From NCBI RefSeq assembly GCF_003441615.1, contig NZ_CP031842.1, forward strand, positions 434,001-498,000: DNA of 64,000 nucleotides, written 5' to 3'. The notes under the pieces are model-generated. The model did no database searches. It had not been told where the DNA came from and saw nothing but the letters and a program-made list of their open reading frames with translations. This document shows positions 38,972 to 46,723 of the stretch, in pieces. Numbering within the stretch: the stretch's first letter is position 1; every line of letters starts with the position of its first letter. Position numbers and translations under genes: made by a program. The stretch is from Dechloromonas sp. HYN0024. Lineage in GTDB: Bacteria; Pseudomonadota; Gammaproteobacteria; Burkholderiales; Rhodocyclaceae.

Positions 38972-39594
38972 AAGCCTTTTTGGTCGCCAACCCCAAGGGC
39001 GGTTCCGGGAAAAGTACGCTAGCCACCAATCTGGCCGGCTATTTCGCCAGCCGGGGGCGCGACGTCATGCTCGGTGACATTGATCGGCAGCAATCATCGC
39101 GTGAATGGCTCGGCATCCGGCCCTTCGCGCTGCCCACCATCGACAGCTGGGAGGTTGGCGTCGACAAGGTCTCCCGGCCGCCGAAGGGCACCTCGCACGT
39201 TGTACTCGATACCCCGGCCGGCTTGCACGGCAAACTGCTGGAGCGGGTTCTCAAGCTGTCGACGCGGGTTATTGTGCCGGTCCAGCCATCAATGTTCGAC
39301 ATGCTGGCAACGCGTCATTTCCTCACCGAACTGCTTTCCGAAAAAGCCATCCGCAAAGGCAAGGCTGATGTCGCCGTGATCGGCATGCGCGTCGACGCCC
39401 GGACCCGGGCTGCCGGAGAATTGGAGCGCTTCTTCGCCACCTTCGATCTGCCGGTGCTCGCCTATCTGCGTGATACCCAAGTCTATGTTCAGGCGACAGC
39501 AGCCGGCATGACCCTCTTCGACCTCCCCCCGTCGCGTGCCGAACGCGATCTGGAGCAGTGGCAGTCGATCATTCAGTGGGTTGAGGCGGGGTAG
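38968..39594 (+). CDS. ParA-family P-loop ATPase
   Basis: 208 residues. Deviant Walker A is intact: NPKGGSGKSTLATNLAGYFA (residues ~9-28), followed by VMLGDIDRQQSSREWLG (Walker A') and VVLDTPAGLHGKLLERV (Walker B region), and the VPVQPSMFDMLATRHFL segment. There is no ParB partner gene or N-terminal HTH, so it is an orphan ParA/MinD-like positioning ATPase. ATGA overlap with the TAXI gene implies linked production and possibly linked function at the membrane. Confidence 0.88.
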   Translation: MKAFLVANPKGGSGKSTLATNLAGYFASRGRDVMLGDIDRQQSSREWLGIRPFALPTIDSWEVGVDKVSRPPKGTSHVVLDTPAGLHGKLLERVLKLSTRVIVPVQPSMFDMLATRHFLTELLSEKAIRKGKADVAVIGMRVDARTRAAGELERFFATFDLPVLAYLRDTQVYVQATAAGMTLFDLPPSRAERDLEQWQSIIQWVEAG

Positions 39595-39789
39595 GTGGGT
39601 TGTGGGGGTGGCAGTTAAGTGCCCATTCCGGCCATCCAACTTTCTCCAGAACAGTCAGTCAGCCAAACCCTGACTCAGCGAACTGGACTGCTCCGAAGCT
39701 GCCGTTGGTGACCTCACCCAGTCGGCCATAGTCCCCTAATTGTGACACCCCAACTTAGTTGCCTTCAACGCTCTTGCGTAGTCAGTTTT

Positions 39790-40692
39790 TCACACTCTAC
39801 CAAGTCCTTCCTTAAGCAGTTCATCAAGAAAAGCTTGAGCTGGTAACGAGAGAATCTTGCTGCTCAGGTGCACGACATTCCATGCCTGCTTGAGCGGGAA
39901 TCCTTCAACTTCGAGGATAGCCAGACCATCCCGCGCGAAACCGTTACCCAGCGCATGGCGCGAGAGAACGGACAAGCCCATGCCGCTAGCGACCAGATCA
40001 CGAATCGCCTCATTGCTGGCGAGCGCGAGACGCACTTTGAGTTGCGTACCGAGCGCCTGCATGTGCTGATCGATAACGTGACGTGACCCGGAACCCAGTT
40101 CGCGCAAAAGGAACGCTTCGCTGGCCAGGTCCTGGATCGAAACAGGTTTGCCGACGGCCCAATGGGTAGCCGGGGCAATCACGACATACTCATTGTCAAG
40201 AAAGGGCAGACTGACGATATCCAGATCATCAGGTGGATAGGACATTACGTAGAGATCGTCCTGATTGTTGCGCAGGCGCTCGACAATTTTTGCGCGGTTG
40301 GCGATCTCCAGTTCGATATCAATATCCGGATAACGCTGGCAAAAGGCGCCCAGCATGCGGGGAAGAAAATACTTGGCGGTGGTGACCAAGGCGACACGCA
40401 ATTTGCCACGTCTCAGCCCTTTCAGCTCGTCGACTGCCGACTCGAATCGATTCCAGATGTCATCGAGGCTGCGCACCGTTTTGAGCAATTCCTCACCAGC
40501 GGGCGTTAATGCAATATCGCGCCCGGTCTGTTCGAAAAGAGGTAGGCCGATAGTCTCCGAAATTTGCTTTATCTGTATGGAAACAGCCGGCTGAGTCAGG
40601 TGGAGTGCGTCCGCCGCTTTGGTAAAACTATTCAGCCGGGAGACAGCAGCAAAGGTTTCCAGCTGGCGAAAGGTAATGCGACGACGTGGCAT
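39790..40692 (-). CDS. LysR-family regulator, CbbR-like
   Basis: 300 residues. N-terminal winged HTH (FRQLETFAAVSRLNSFTKAA, then LHLTQPAVSIQIKQISETIG) and a LysR substrate-binding domain from about residue 95 (LRVALVTTAKYFLPRMLGAF). The N-terminus and the KYFLPRML segment resemble CbbR/CcmR-type regulators of carbon-fixation and bicarbonate-uptake genes. It is divergent from the TerB-like genes and the downstream sbtAB-purEK set, so it is the obvious local regulator; the CbbR likeness is by eye only. Confidence 0.88.
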   Translation of the reverse strand: MPRRRITFRQLETFAAVSRLNSFTKAADALHLTQPAVSIQIKQISETIGLPLFEQTGRDIALTPAGEELLKTVRSLDDIWNRFESAVDELKGLRRGKLRVALVTTAKYFLPRMLGAFCQRYPDIDIELEIANRAKIVERLRNNQDDLYVMSYPPDDLDIVSLPFLDNEYVVIAPATHWAVGKPVSIQDLASEAFLLRELGSGSRHVIDQHMQALGTQLKVRLALASNEAIRDLVASGMGLSVLSRHALGNGFARDGLAILEVEGFPLKQAWNVVHLSSKILSLPAQAFLDELLKEGLGRV

Positions 40693-40723
40693 ATATAAGC
40701 CTCAACAAATTATTGGTCATCAA

Positions 40724-40739
40724 TTGTTTAATTGGATTT
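40724..40739. promoter_or_regulatory. Leader motif copy 1 (LysR-terB1 gap)
   Basis: TTGTTTAATTGGATTT in the 120-bp gap between the lysR start and the first TerB-like gene. An identical 16-mer recurs at 41621-41636 before the second paralogue. Candidate promoter core or regulator site for both genes. Confidence 0.5.
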
Positions 40740-40812
40740 TATATGTTTCAGCAACGATAGTGGCATTGCAAGCACTGCAAATATCGACCCGACCTTTTCA
40801 AGGAGACCCGAA

Positions 40813-41313
40813 GTGCGTAAATACACCAACAACAGCCCGGAAGCTGGTGCCCGCCTTGTGGCACTGGCATTGATGGCCGACGGGGCCATTGATCGCAGTG
40901 AAATCCTGTTGCTTGAGCGGCAGAACGTGATGGCTCGACTCGGCCTGGACAACGAGCAGTTCGACGCGATCTATTACGAATACTGCACGGACATGCTGGC
41001 CAGTGCACAACGCCATGCTTCCGGGCGACTCGAACTGGATAAACTGGCCATCAAAGCGCTGCTCGACGAAATCAGCGATCCCGTGCTGCAGAAAAAAATA
41101 CTGCGCATCTTGCTTGATATCGTCCATGCCGACCATCGCCTGACTGCCGGCGAAGCCTCATTGATTGCACTGGCCCTCGAGCGCTGGGACATGAACTTGT
41201 GCGGCATGACCGATTCATCCGTCCCGCGCCATTGCCTGTCTTCAGATACGCCAATCCGTCACGGCTCAACGGTCAGCAGTACCGGAGCAAGTCATCATGT
41301 TGCCACTGGATAG
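40813..41313 (+). CDS. TerB-like protein, paralogue 1
   Basis: 166 residues from a GTG preceded by AAGGAG at 7 bp; this start aligns with paralogue 2. All-helical TerB-like domain with two acidic motifs that are metal-site candidates: LMADGAIDRSEILLLE (near residues 20-35) and VHADHRLTAGEASLIA (near 107-122). TerB proteins occur in tellurite-resistance and envelope-metal systems with TerC, and a TerC gene lies 1.1 kb downstream. The C-terminal ~30 residues are Ser/Thr/His-rich and differ from paralogue 2. Divergent from the LysR gene. Confidence 0.75.
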   Translation: MRKYTNNSPEAGARLVALALMADGAIDRSEILLLERQNVMARLGLDNEQFDAIYYEYCTDMLASAQRHASGRLELDKLAIKALLDEISDPVLQKKILRILLDIVHADHRLTAGEASLIALALERWDMNLCGMTDSSVPRHCLSSDTPIRHGSTVSSTGASHHVATG

Positions 41314-41572
41314 ACTACCGACCAGTGCCGCCGCAACGCCGTTGCGCAGCAGCATCCTCCGTGAGTTCGTCATGCGCCAGGACAGGCCGGCCCGTGATCA
41401 ACGGGTTGATTTGCCGGAGATTCAGGAATCCTTTCGCGTCAGTTTCAGCGATGCCGCGGTGGCAGCATCCGCTGACGATATACGAACTGTCCTGCAAAAC
41501 GCCCGGCCGACCGATGAGCGGAGCACGACCGAGCGCCAGTTGCAGGCCTATCTGGCGATTGCCAACTTATGA
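41297..41572 (+). CDS. Small protein of unknown function between TerB paralogues
   Basis: 91 residues from an ATG with CGGAG nine bases upstream; it overlaps the 3' end of the first TerB-like gene by 17 bp. Charged, no signal peptide or membrane helix. The middle (VDLPEIQESFRVSFSDAAVA) and the helix-like tail (TERQLQAYLAIANL) suggest a folded small protein. There is no equivalent after the second paralogue. Family not recognised. Confidence 0.5.
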   Translation: MLPLDRLPTSAAATPLRSSILREFVMRQDRPARDQRVDLPEIQESFRVSFSDAAVAASADDIRTVLQNARPTDERSTTERQLQAYLAIANL

Positions 41573-41620
41573 AATGCCGCACAAACAACTCATAAGTTAC
41601 ACCAAATGTATTATAGAAAT

Positions 41621-41636
41621 TTGTTTAATTGGATTT
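41621..41636. promoter_or_regulatory. Leader motif copy 2 (before terB2)
   Basis: TTGTTTAATTGGATTT, identical to 40724-40739, again roughly 90-100 bp before a TerB-like start, in AT-rich DNA following the 91-residue gene. Supports duplication of promoter plus gene. Confidence 0.5.
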
Positions 41637-41722
41637 AATAAATTAACACACGCATAGTGTCCCCGTGCCCACCGAAATGGGACGAAACCGAAACACTAAT
41701 CCGACTTTCAAGGAGATTCAAA

Positions 41723-42184
41723 ATGCGTAACTACCCTACCGACAGCCCCCAAGCCATGGGCCGCCTCGTTGCCCTGACCCTGATGGCTGACGGCGCCATC
41801 GATGCGAGTGAACTGAAACTTCTCGATCACACGGACAGCATTCATCGTCTGGGCCTCAACGAAGAGAGCTTCGACAAGGTGATTCACGAACTGTGTGACG
41901 ACATGCTGACCAGCGCCCACCGCACTCTGAGCGGACACCTGGAACTTGACGTGAAGAGCATTGACCTTCTGCTCGCCGAAGTTCAACACCCCTTGTTGCA
42001 AAAACAGGTGTTGCGCATGATGCTGGATGTCGTCAATGCCGACAGGGAGCTCTCCGGTGGAGAGGCTGTGCTGGTGGCCGAGGCCATGAAGCTCTGGGAA
42101 ATCAACCTGCATGAAGTCGCTGACAGCTCGGTTCCCTCCCTGAGCACGCGGACCCGGCGTCACTATGAGCACGCGCATGCCTGA
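41723..42184 (+). CDS. TerB-like protein, paralogue 2
   Basis: 153 residues from the ATG at 41723 with AAGGAG in the same position as in paralogue 1. The two are clearly homologous over ~130 residues, sharing RLVAL.LMADGAID, RLGL, LLQK..LR..LD and DSSVP near the end. Acidic pairs that could bind metal are kept (LMADGAIDASELKLLD, NADRELSGGEAVLVAE). Followed by the Mn2+ riboswitch and the TerC/Alx gene. Function unknown; a role with TerC in metal handling is inference. Confidence 0.78.
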   Translation: MRNYPTDSPQAMGRLVALTLMADGAIDASELKLLDHTDSIHRLGLNEESFDKVIHELCDDMLTSAHRTLSGHLELDVKSIDLLLAEVQHPLLQKQVLRMMLDVVNADRELSGGEAVLVAEAMKLWEINLHEVADSSVPSLSTRTRRHYEHAHA

Positions 42185-42220
42185 CTGTTGAATGCTTCCG
42201 GATCGTTGTAATCCGGAGCG

Positions 42221-42335
42221 AGCACAAAGGGGAGTAGCTCTTCGTCGCGGCGTCGTCAGCACGGAATGATTCACTGGTTCCCGGCGTCACGGGTGGTTCT
42301 GGCAACAGGGCCGCGAGCAAGACCTTTGCAGCACC
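42221..42335 (+). ncRNA. yybP-ykoY (manganese) riboswitch
   Basis: The two invariant ends are present: CAAAGGGGAGTAGC at 42225-42238 and GCAAGACCTTTGC at 42317-42329, whose CAAAGG/CCTTTG form helix P1. In between lie CGTCGTCAGCA (42251-42261) and a hairpin-rich segment (GGTTCCCGGCGTCACGGGTGG-like, ~42277-42297). This class binds Mn2+ and turns on exporters and TerC/Alx proteins, which fits the gene 76 bp downstream. The expression platform runs through 42336-42410 and probably controls access to the GGGAGAG ribosome site. Confidence 0.88.
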
Positions 42336-42410
42336 TCAAGCGCAGACGACACTCAAAAGTGCACTGGCCAGGCGCTGTCTCAAGGTTTTACTGAGCGGGA
42401 GAGAATACTC

Positions 42411-43397
42411 ATGGAAACGATTGGCACCTGGTGGATGTGGTCCGGCTTTTTTGTCATCGTCCTCATTATGCTGGCCATCGACCTCTTCGTCGTCGGCGGC
42501 AGCAAGCAACACCGAGTCACGCTCAAGGAAGCAGCCACCTGGTCGGGAATCTGGGTCGGCGTCTCGCTCATTTTTGCCGGCGCTCTCTGGTGGTACCTCG
42601 ACGGCACTGCCGGGCGGGAACTGGCCAACCAGAAAGCGCTGGAATACATCACCGGCTACCTCATCGAAAAATCGCTGGCCATCGACAACGTTTTTGTCTG
42701 GCTCATGTTGTTTAGCTTCTTTGCCATTCCGCTCGAACTCCAAAAACGCGTACTCATCCTTGGCGTGCTCGGCGCCATCATCATGCGCACGGTAATGATC
42801 TTTGCCGGCGTCTGGCTCATCACCCAGTTTCATTGGCTGCTCTACGTATTCGGTGCCTTTTTGCTGGTCACCGGCATCAAGATGTGGTGGTTCGCCGAGG
42901 CCACCCCGGACCTCGCCAACAACCCCGTAATCCTGTGGATGCGTCGCCACATGAAAGTGAGCGAAGAACTGCACGGCGAACGCTTCTTCATTCTGAAGGA
43001 AGAGGCCGGCAAACTCGCGCGCTACGCCACGCCACTCTTCCTCGTGTTACTCCTCGTCGAATTCACTGACCTGATCTTCGCGGTCGACTCGATCCCGGCC
43101 ATCTTCGCGATCACCACCGACCCATTCATCGTGCTGACCTCGAACATCTTCGCCATCCTCGGCCTGCGCGCCATGTACTTCCTGCTCGCCGATATGGCCG
43201 ACCGCTTCTCCCTGCTCAAGTACGGCCTGGCCATCGTGCTCATGTTCATCGGCGTCAAGATGCTCCTCATCGACCTCTTCAAGATCCCGGTGGCCGTCTC
43301 GCTCGGCGTGGTCGCCGCGATCATCGCCACATCGATCATTCTTTCCTTAAAAAAGGATGCCCGCTCCAAGGCGGTATCGACAACGGGGGTCCTGTGA
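42411..43397 (+). CDS. alx: TerC/Alx-family membrane protein
   Basis: 328 residues, about nine transmembrane helices. TerC hallmarks: [20 protein letters not shown] and [20 protein letters not shown], with paired acidic residues in the membrane (Asp in AIDNVF and FAVDSIP) that form the likely metal path. Family members export or insert Mn2+ and Alx/MntP-type genes are switched by yybP-ykoY RNA, as here. Start follows GCGGGAGAG. Sits between the TerB-like paralogues and sbtA. Confidence 0.9.
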   Translation: METIGTWWMWSGFFVIVLIMLAIDLFVVGGSKQHRVTLKEAATWSGIWVGVSLIFAGALWWYLDGTAGRELANQKALEYITGYLIEKSLAIDNVFVWLMLFSFFAIPLELQKRVLILGVLGAIIMRTVMIFAGVWLITQFHWLLYVFGAFLLVTGIKMWWFAEATPDLANNPVILWMRRHMKVSEELHGERFFILKEEAGKLARYATPLFLVLLLVEFTDLIFAVDSIPAIFAITTDPFIVLTSNIFAILGLRAMYFLLADMADRFSLLKYGLAIVLMFIGVKMLLIDLFKIPVAVSLGVVAAIIATSIILSLKKDARSKAVSTTGVL

Positions 43398-43407
43398 GGA
43401 CAGCCAC

Positions 43408-43467
43408 TGCCTGCATGCGCATCCCTGAGCTGAGGCCTGGCACGCAGGCAGCCGGCCCCGCTTTTTC
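43408..43467 (+). terminator. Possible terminator after alx
   Basis: CTGCCTGC (43408-43415) pairs with GCAGGCAG (43445-43452), followed by CCGGCCCCGCTTTTT. The loop is long and the T-run is 10 bp from the stem, so this is weak; it lies in the 93-bp gap before sbtA. Confidence 0.35.
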
Positions 43468-43490
43468 AAAACACTGTCGGAAAATGGTTT

Positions 43491-44432
43491 ATGCCTAACG
43501 AGCCGGTTATCCTGTTTTTCATACTTGGCTTGATGGCCGGTATCGTCCGCTCAGATCTGAAAATCCCCGGCGTGCTTTATGAATCGATCAGTATTTTCCT
43601 GCTGCTGGCGATCGGACTCAAAGGCGGCATCGAACTGGCCAAGGTGCCTTTGGCCACTATTGCCGTCCCGGCATTGACCGTGGTTGCCGTAGCGGCGCTG
43701 ATCCCTTTGCTGGCCTTCCCTGTGTTGCACCACATCGGCCGACTGGCACGAGCTGATGCTGCGTCAATAGCTGCACATTACGGGTCGGTCAGCGTGGTGA
43801 CCTTTGCCGTCGCTGCCAGCTACCTGCTCAGGCAGGAAGAGCCGGTCGAGGGATATATGGTGGTGTTTCTTGTCCTGCTTGAATTTCCCGCTCTGGTCCT
43901 GGGCGTCATCCTGGCCCGACGCAGTAGCGGCGCTACGCGCTGGGGGCACTTGTTGCACGAAGTGTTTTCCGGCAAGAGCATTGTGCTCTTGATCGGTGGC
44001 CTGCTGATCGGCTGGATTGCCGGCAGCGACGGGATCAAGCCACTCGACCGCCTTTTTCTTGACCTCTTCAAGGGCATGCTGGCCTTTTTTCTGCTCGAGA
44101 TGGGCTTGGTCGTGGCAAGCCGCCTCCCTGACTTGCGGCGCGCCGGGGCCTTCCTGATTGCCTTTGCCATTGCCATGCCAGTCCTGGCCGGAGGGCTCGG
44201 TGTGATCACGGCAAATGTTATCGGCTTGTCGGTAGGAGGGGCGGCAATGCTGGCGACTCTTTATGCCAGCGCTTCCTACATTGCCGCCCCGGCTGCCATG
44301 CGGATTGCCATTCCGGAGGCCAATCCCGCCCTGTCGATTGGTGCCTCGCTGGGAATTACCTTTCCATTCAATCTGCTCATCGGCATTCCGCTCTATCACG
44401 GGATGGCAGTCCATATTGAAGGTGTGCTGTGA
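43491..44432 (+). CDS. sbtA: Sodium-dependent bicarbonate permease SbtA
   Basis: 313 residues, about ten membrane helices in two inverted repeats, matching the SbtA/DUF897 family. Recognisable pieces: IFLLLAIGLKGGIELAKVPL, AAHYGSVSVVTFAVAASYLL, and the second-half counterpart MLATLYASASYIAAPAAMRI, with the SVVTF/ASYIA crossing regions that bind bicarbonate and Na+. SbtA raises cytoplasmic bicarbonate at the inner membrane. The stop overlaps the ATG of sbtB (TGATG); purE and purK follow. Confidence 0.9.
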   Translation: MPNEPVILFFILGLMAGIVRSDLKIPGVLYESISIFLLLAIGLKGGIELAKVPLATIAVPALTVVAVAALIPLLAFPVLHHIGRLARADAASIAAHYGSVSVVTFAVAASYLLRQEEPVEGYMVVFLVLLEFPALVLGVILARRSSGATRWGHLLHEVFSGKSIVLLIGGLLIGWIAGSDGIKPLDRLFLDLFKGMLAFFLLEMGLVVASRLPDLRRAGAFLIAFAIAMPVLAGGLGVITANVIGLSVGGAAMLATLYASASYIAAPAAMRIAIPEANPALSIGASLGITFPFNLLIGIPLYHGMAVHIEGVL

Positions 44433-44740
44433 TGGTCGCCCAACTGTCGCCCTGCAAGTTGCTGACCGTCGTTTGCGAGGCCAGCCTTGAGCCGGCCGTG
44501 GTGGCCGACCTGCTTGCCCTTGATGTCCATGGCTACACCATTTCGGACGCCCGGGGCAGCGGTGCCCATGGTCGTCGTGACGCAGCATGGCCGCCCAGCG
44601 CAAACATACGGATCGAGGTTTTGTGTGCCGAGAAAACAGCCCTGACCATCCTCGATCACTTGCAAGAGAACTACTACGCCAATTTTGGCATGGTGACCTT
44701 TCTGTCGGATGTTCTGGTGATGCGGCCTGAGAAGTTCTAG
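44432..44740 (+). CDS. sbtB: PII-like regulator SbtB / CPII
   Basis: 102 residues from the ATG at 44432 (a GTG one codon upstream is also in frame). Ferredoxin-like PII fold; the nucleotide-binding T-loop region is [17 protein letters not shown] and the C-terminus [20 protein letters not shown] is typical of SbtB. These trimeric proteins bind adenine nucleotides (and, in the CPII branch, bicarbonate) and gate SbtA. Overlapping sbtA-sbtB coding is the usual arrangement. Confidence 0.88.
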   Translation: MVAQLSPCKLLTVVCEASLEPAVVADLLALDVHGYTISDARGSGAHGRRDAAWPPSANIRIEVLCAEKTALTILDHLQENYYANFGMVTFLSDVLVMRPEKF

Positions 44741-44769
44741 AAATTCCTATATCAATCGATGGAGTAGCA

Positions 44770-45291
44770 ATGAGTATGGAAAGTACACGCGGGCCGGTGA
44801 TCGGCATTGTTATGGGTTCACAATCCGACTGGCCGGTCATGCAGGCCGCCGCGCAGATCTGTGACGATTTTGCGGTGCCCTACGAGGCAAAAGTGGTATC
44901 GGCCCACCGCACCCCCGATTTGTTGTTTGACTACGCCGAGAAAGCGAGTAGTCGGGGCCTCCATGCCATTATCGCCGGGGCCGGCGGAGCGGCTCACCTC
45001 CCCGGCATGCTGGCGGCAAAATCGCTGGTGCCGGTACTCGGCGTGCCGGTACCGTCAAAGCATCTGAAAGGTGTGGACTCGTTGCTTTCAATTGTTCAAA
45101 TGCCCAAAGGGGTACCCGTTGCGACCTTCGCCATTGGCGAAGCCGGTGCGGCCAATGCGGCACTGTTCGCCATTGCTTCGCTGGCCATGACGCAGATTGG
45201 CAAGGAAGTCGGATTACTCGAGAAACTGGCCGATTTCCGGCGCGAACAGGAGCGCAATGTGCTGTCCATGAGCCTGGAGAGATCACAATGA
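44770..45291 (+). CDS. purE: N5-CAIR mutase PurE (class I)
   Basis: 173 residues. Converts N5-carboxyaminoimidazole ribonucleotide to CAIR in purine synthesis. Family motifs: [38 protein letters not shown] with the catalytic His, and [19 protein letters not shown]. Class I because purK follows. Starts 29 bp after sbtB with a plausible GGAGTAGC ribosome site; stop overlaps purK (ATGA). The linkage to sbtAB is unusual and noted in the findings. Confidence 0.95.
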   Translation: MSMESTRGPVIGIVMGSQSDWPVMQAAAQICDDFAVPYEAKVVSAHRTPDLLFDYAEKASSRGLHAIIAGAGGAAHLPGMLAAKSLVPVLGVPVPSKHLKGVDSLLSIVQMPKGVPVATFAIGEAGAANAALFAIASLAMTQIGKEVGLLEKLADFRREQERNVLSMSLERSQ

Positions 45292-46427
45292 TATTGCCGC
45301 CCGCCACACTGGGAATTCTGGGAGGCGGTCAGCTCGGCCGCTATTTTGTTCGGGCCGCCCATGACATGGGCTATCGGGTCATCGTTCTGGATAGTGACCC
45401 GGACTCCGTTGCCGGACGCATTGCCGATCAACATATCGTTGCTGCCTATGACGACAAACAGGCATTGGCGCATATGGCTCAAACATGTGCCGCAGTAACG
45501 ACGGAGTTTGAAAGTGTCCCGGCATCGAGTCTGGCTTATCTGGCCAACTTTTTGCCGGTGCGCCCGGGGCCGGAGGCGGTTGCGATCTGTCAGGATCGCC
45601 TGGCTGAAAAGCTGTTTTTGCAAGACATGGGTTTCCCGCACGTGCCCTACGCAGCGATAGCTTCAGAATTCGATATCGAACTTGCCGATCCCGCCCTTTT
45701 TCCCGGCATTCTTAAGCGCTCCCGGTGTGGCTACGACGGCAAGGGGCAGGTACGTGTGCAGACCACAGCGGAGGCGCTGGCCGCTTTTCGTTGCTTGGGG
45801 GAAGTCCCATGTGTGCTTGAGCGCCAAATGCGCCTCGATTGCGAGGTCTCGGTTATCCTGGCCCGTAACCCGGCCGGCCAGATTGCCTGCTATCCCTTGG
45901 CGGAGAACCATCATCGGCAGGGAATTCTCGACTTTTCAGTAGCACCAGCACCCCATGCAAGCGCCGATCTGTCGCTTCGGGCAGAAAGCATTGCTCGGGG
46001 GATTGCGGCCAGAATGAACTATGTGGGCACCCTTGCCGTCGAGTTCTTTGTGGTCGACGGCCAGCTTTACGTCAACGAGTTGGCGCCCAGACCCCACAAT
46101 TCGGGCCATTACACAATGGATGCCTGCGTTACCAATCAGTTCGAGCAACAGGTCCGGGCTCTTTGTGGGTTGCCTTTGGGCAGCATCGCCATGCATTCAG
46201 CGGCAATCATGGTCAACCTGCTGGGCGACCTCTGGCTGGATTCTTCCTCCACGCAAGCCAGCGAGCCAGACTGGAGCCGACTTCTTCAGTTACCAATGCT
46301 GAGGCTGTATAACTATGGCAAGCGGGAAGCGCGATGCGGACGAAAAATGGGGCACTTTACGGTGACTGGTGACGACCCCCAGAAACTCGTCGAACTCGCG
46401 GCTGAATCTCGTTCATTCATAAGATGA
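45288..46427 (+). CDS. purK: N5-carboxyaminoimidazole ribonucleotide synthase PurK
   Basis: 379 residues. ATP-grasp enzyme that uses ATP and bicarbonate to carboxylate AIR. N-terminal [23 protein letters not shown]-grasp segments [17 protein letters not shown] and [19 protein letters not shown], and [20 protein letters not shown] near the metal site are all standard. Four-base overlap with purE. As a bicarbonate consumer it is a direct beneficiary of the upstream SbtA permease. Confidence 0.95.
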   Translation: MILPPATLGILGGGQLGRYFVRAAHDMGYRVIVLDSDPDSVAGRIADQHIVAAYDDKQALAHMAQTCAAVTTEFESVPASSLAYLANFLPVRPGPEAVAICQDRLAEKLFLQDMGFPHVPYAAIASEFDIELADPALFPGILKRSRCGYDGKGQVRVQTTAEALAAFRCLGEVPCVLERQMRLDCEVSVILARNPAGQIACYPLAENHHRQGILDFSVAPAPHASADLSLRAESIARGIAARMNYVGTLAVEFFVVDGQLYVNELAPRPHNSGHYTMDACVTNQFEQQVRALCGLPLGSIAMHSAAIMVNLLGDLWLDSSSTQASEPDWSRLLQLPMLRLYNYGKREARCGRKMGHFTVTGDDPQKLVELAAESRSFIR

Positions 46428-46723
46428 TATTTTTCTGGTTTGCTTGCTGAGTGTAAATATTCGAGTCTGCAGACCACAGCTTCTCATCACAATTGGGAAA
46501 GAATATCGTTAGCCTGACTACTCTATCTTCATTAGGAAGCAACTCCGGTACCCGCCTCGACAGACCGGTTGTGGCGGGGTCGAGGCGGTGATGGCATCCA
46601 TTTGCTCGCCGAATAACGGACGTTGAGCATGGTCCGAGCAATTCTTCGATATTGAAATTGGATGACTACATCGACAGGCCGGTTGTGGCCGAATCCAGCT
46701 TTATGTCACCGGTATCTGCAGTC
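46428..46723. other. Gap after purK with a 19-bp direct repeat
   Basis: No gene. TCGACAGACCGGTTGTGGC (46557-46575) recurs as TCGACAGGCCGGTTGTGGC (46671-46689), 18 of 19 identical, 114 bp apart. The left copy is followed by GGGGTCGAGGC, giving an extra CCTCGA/TCGAGG inverted repeat around it. Likely an intergenic repeat; function unknown. Confidence 0.5.

Noticed and set aside
39595..39789. Possible gene fragment between the ParA-like gene and LysR
   Set aside because: Short protein-like stretches occur on the minus strand but with stops and no start or motif; treated as intergenic.
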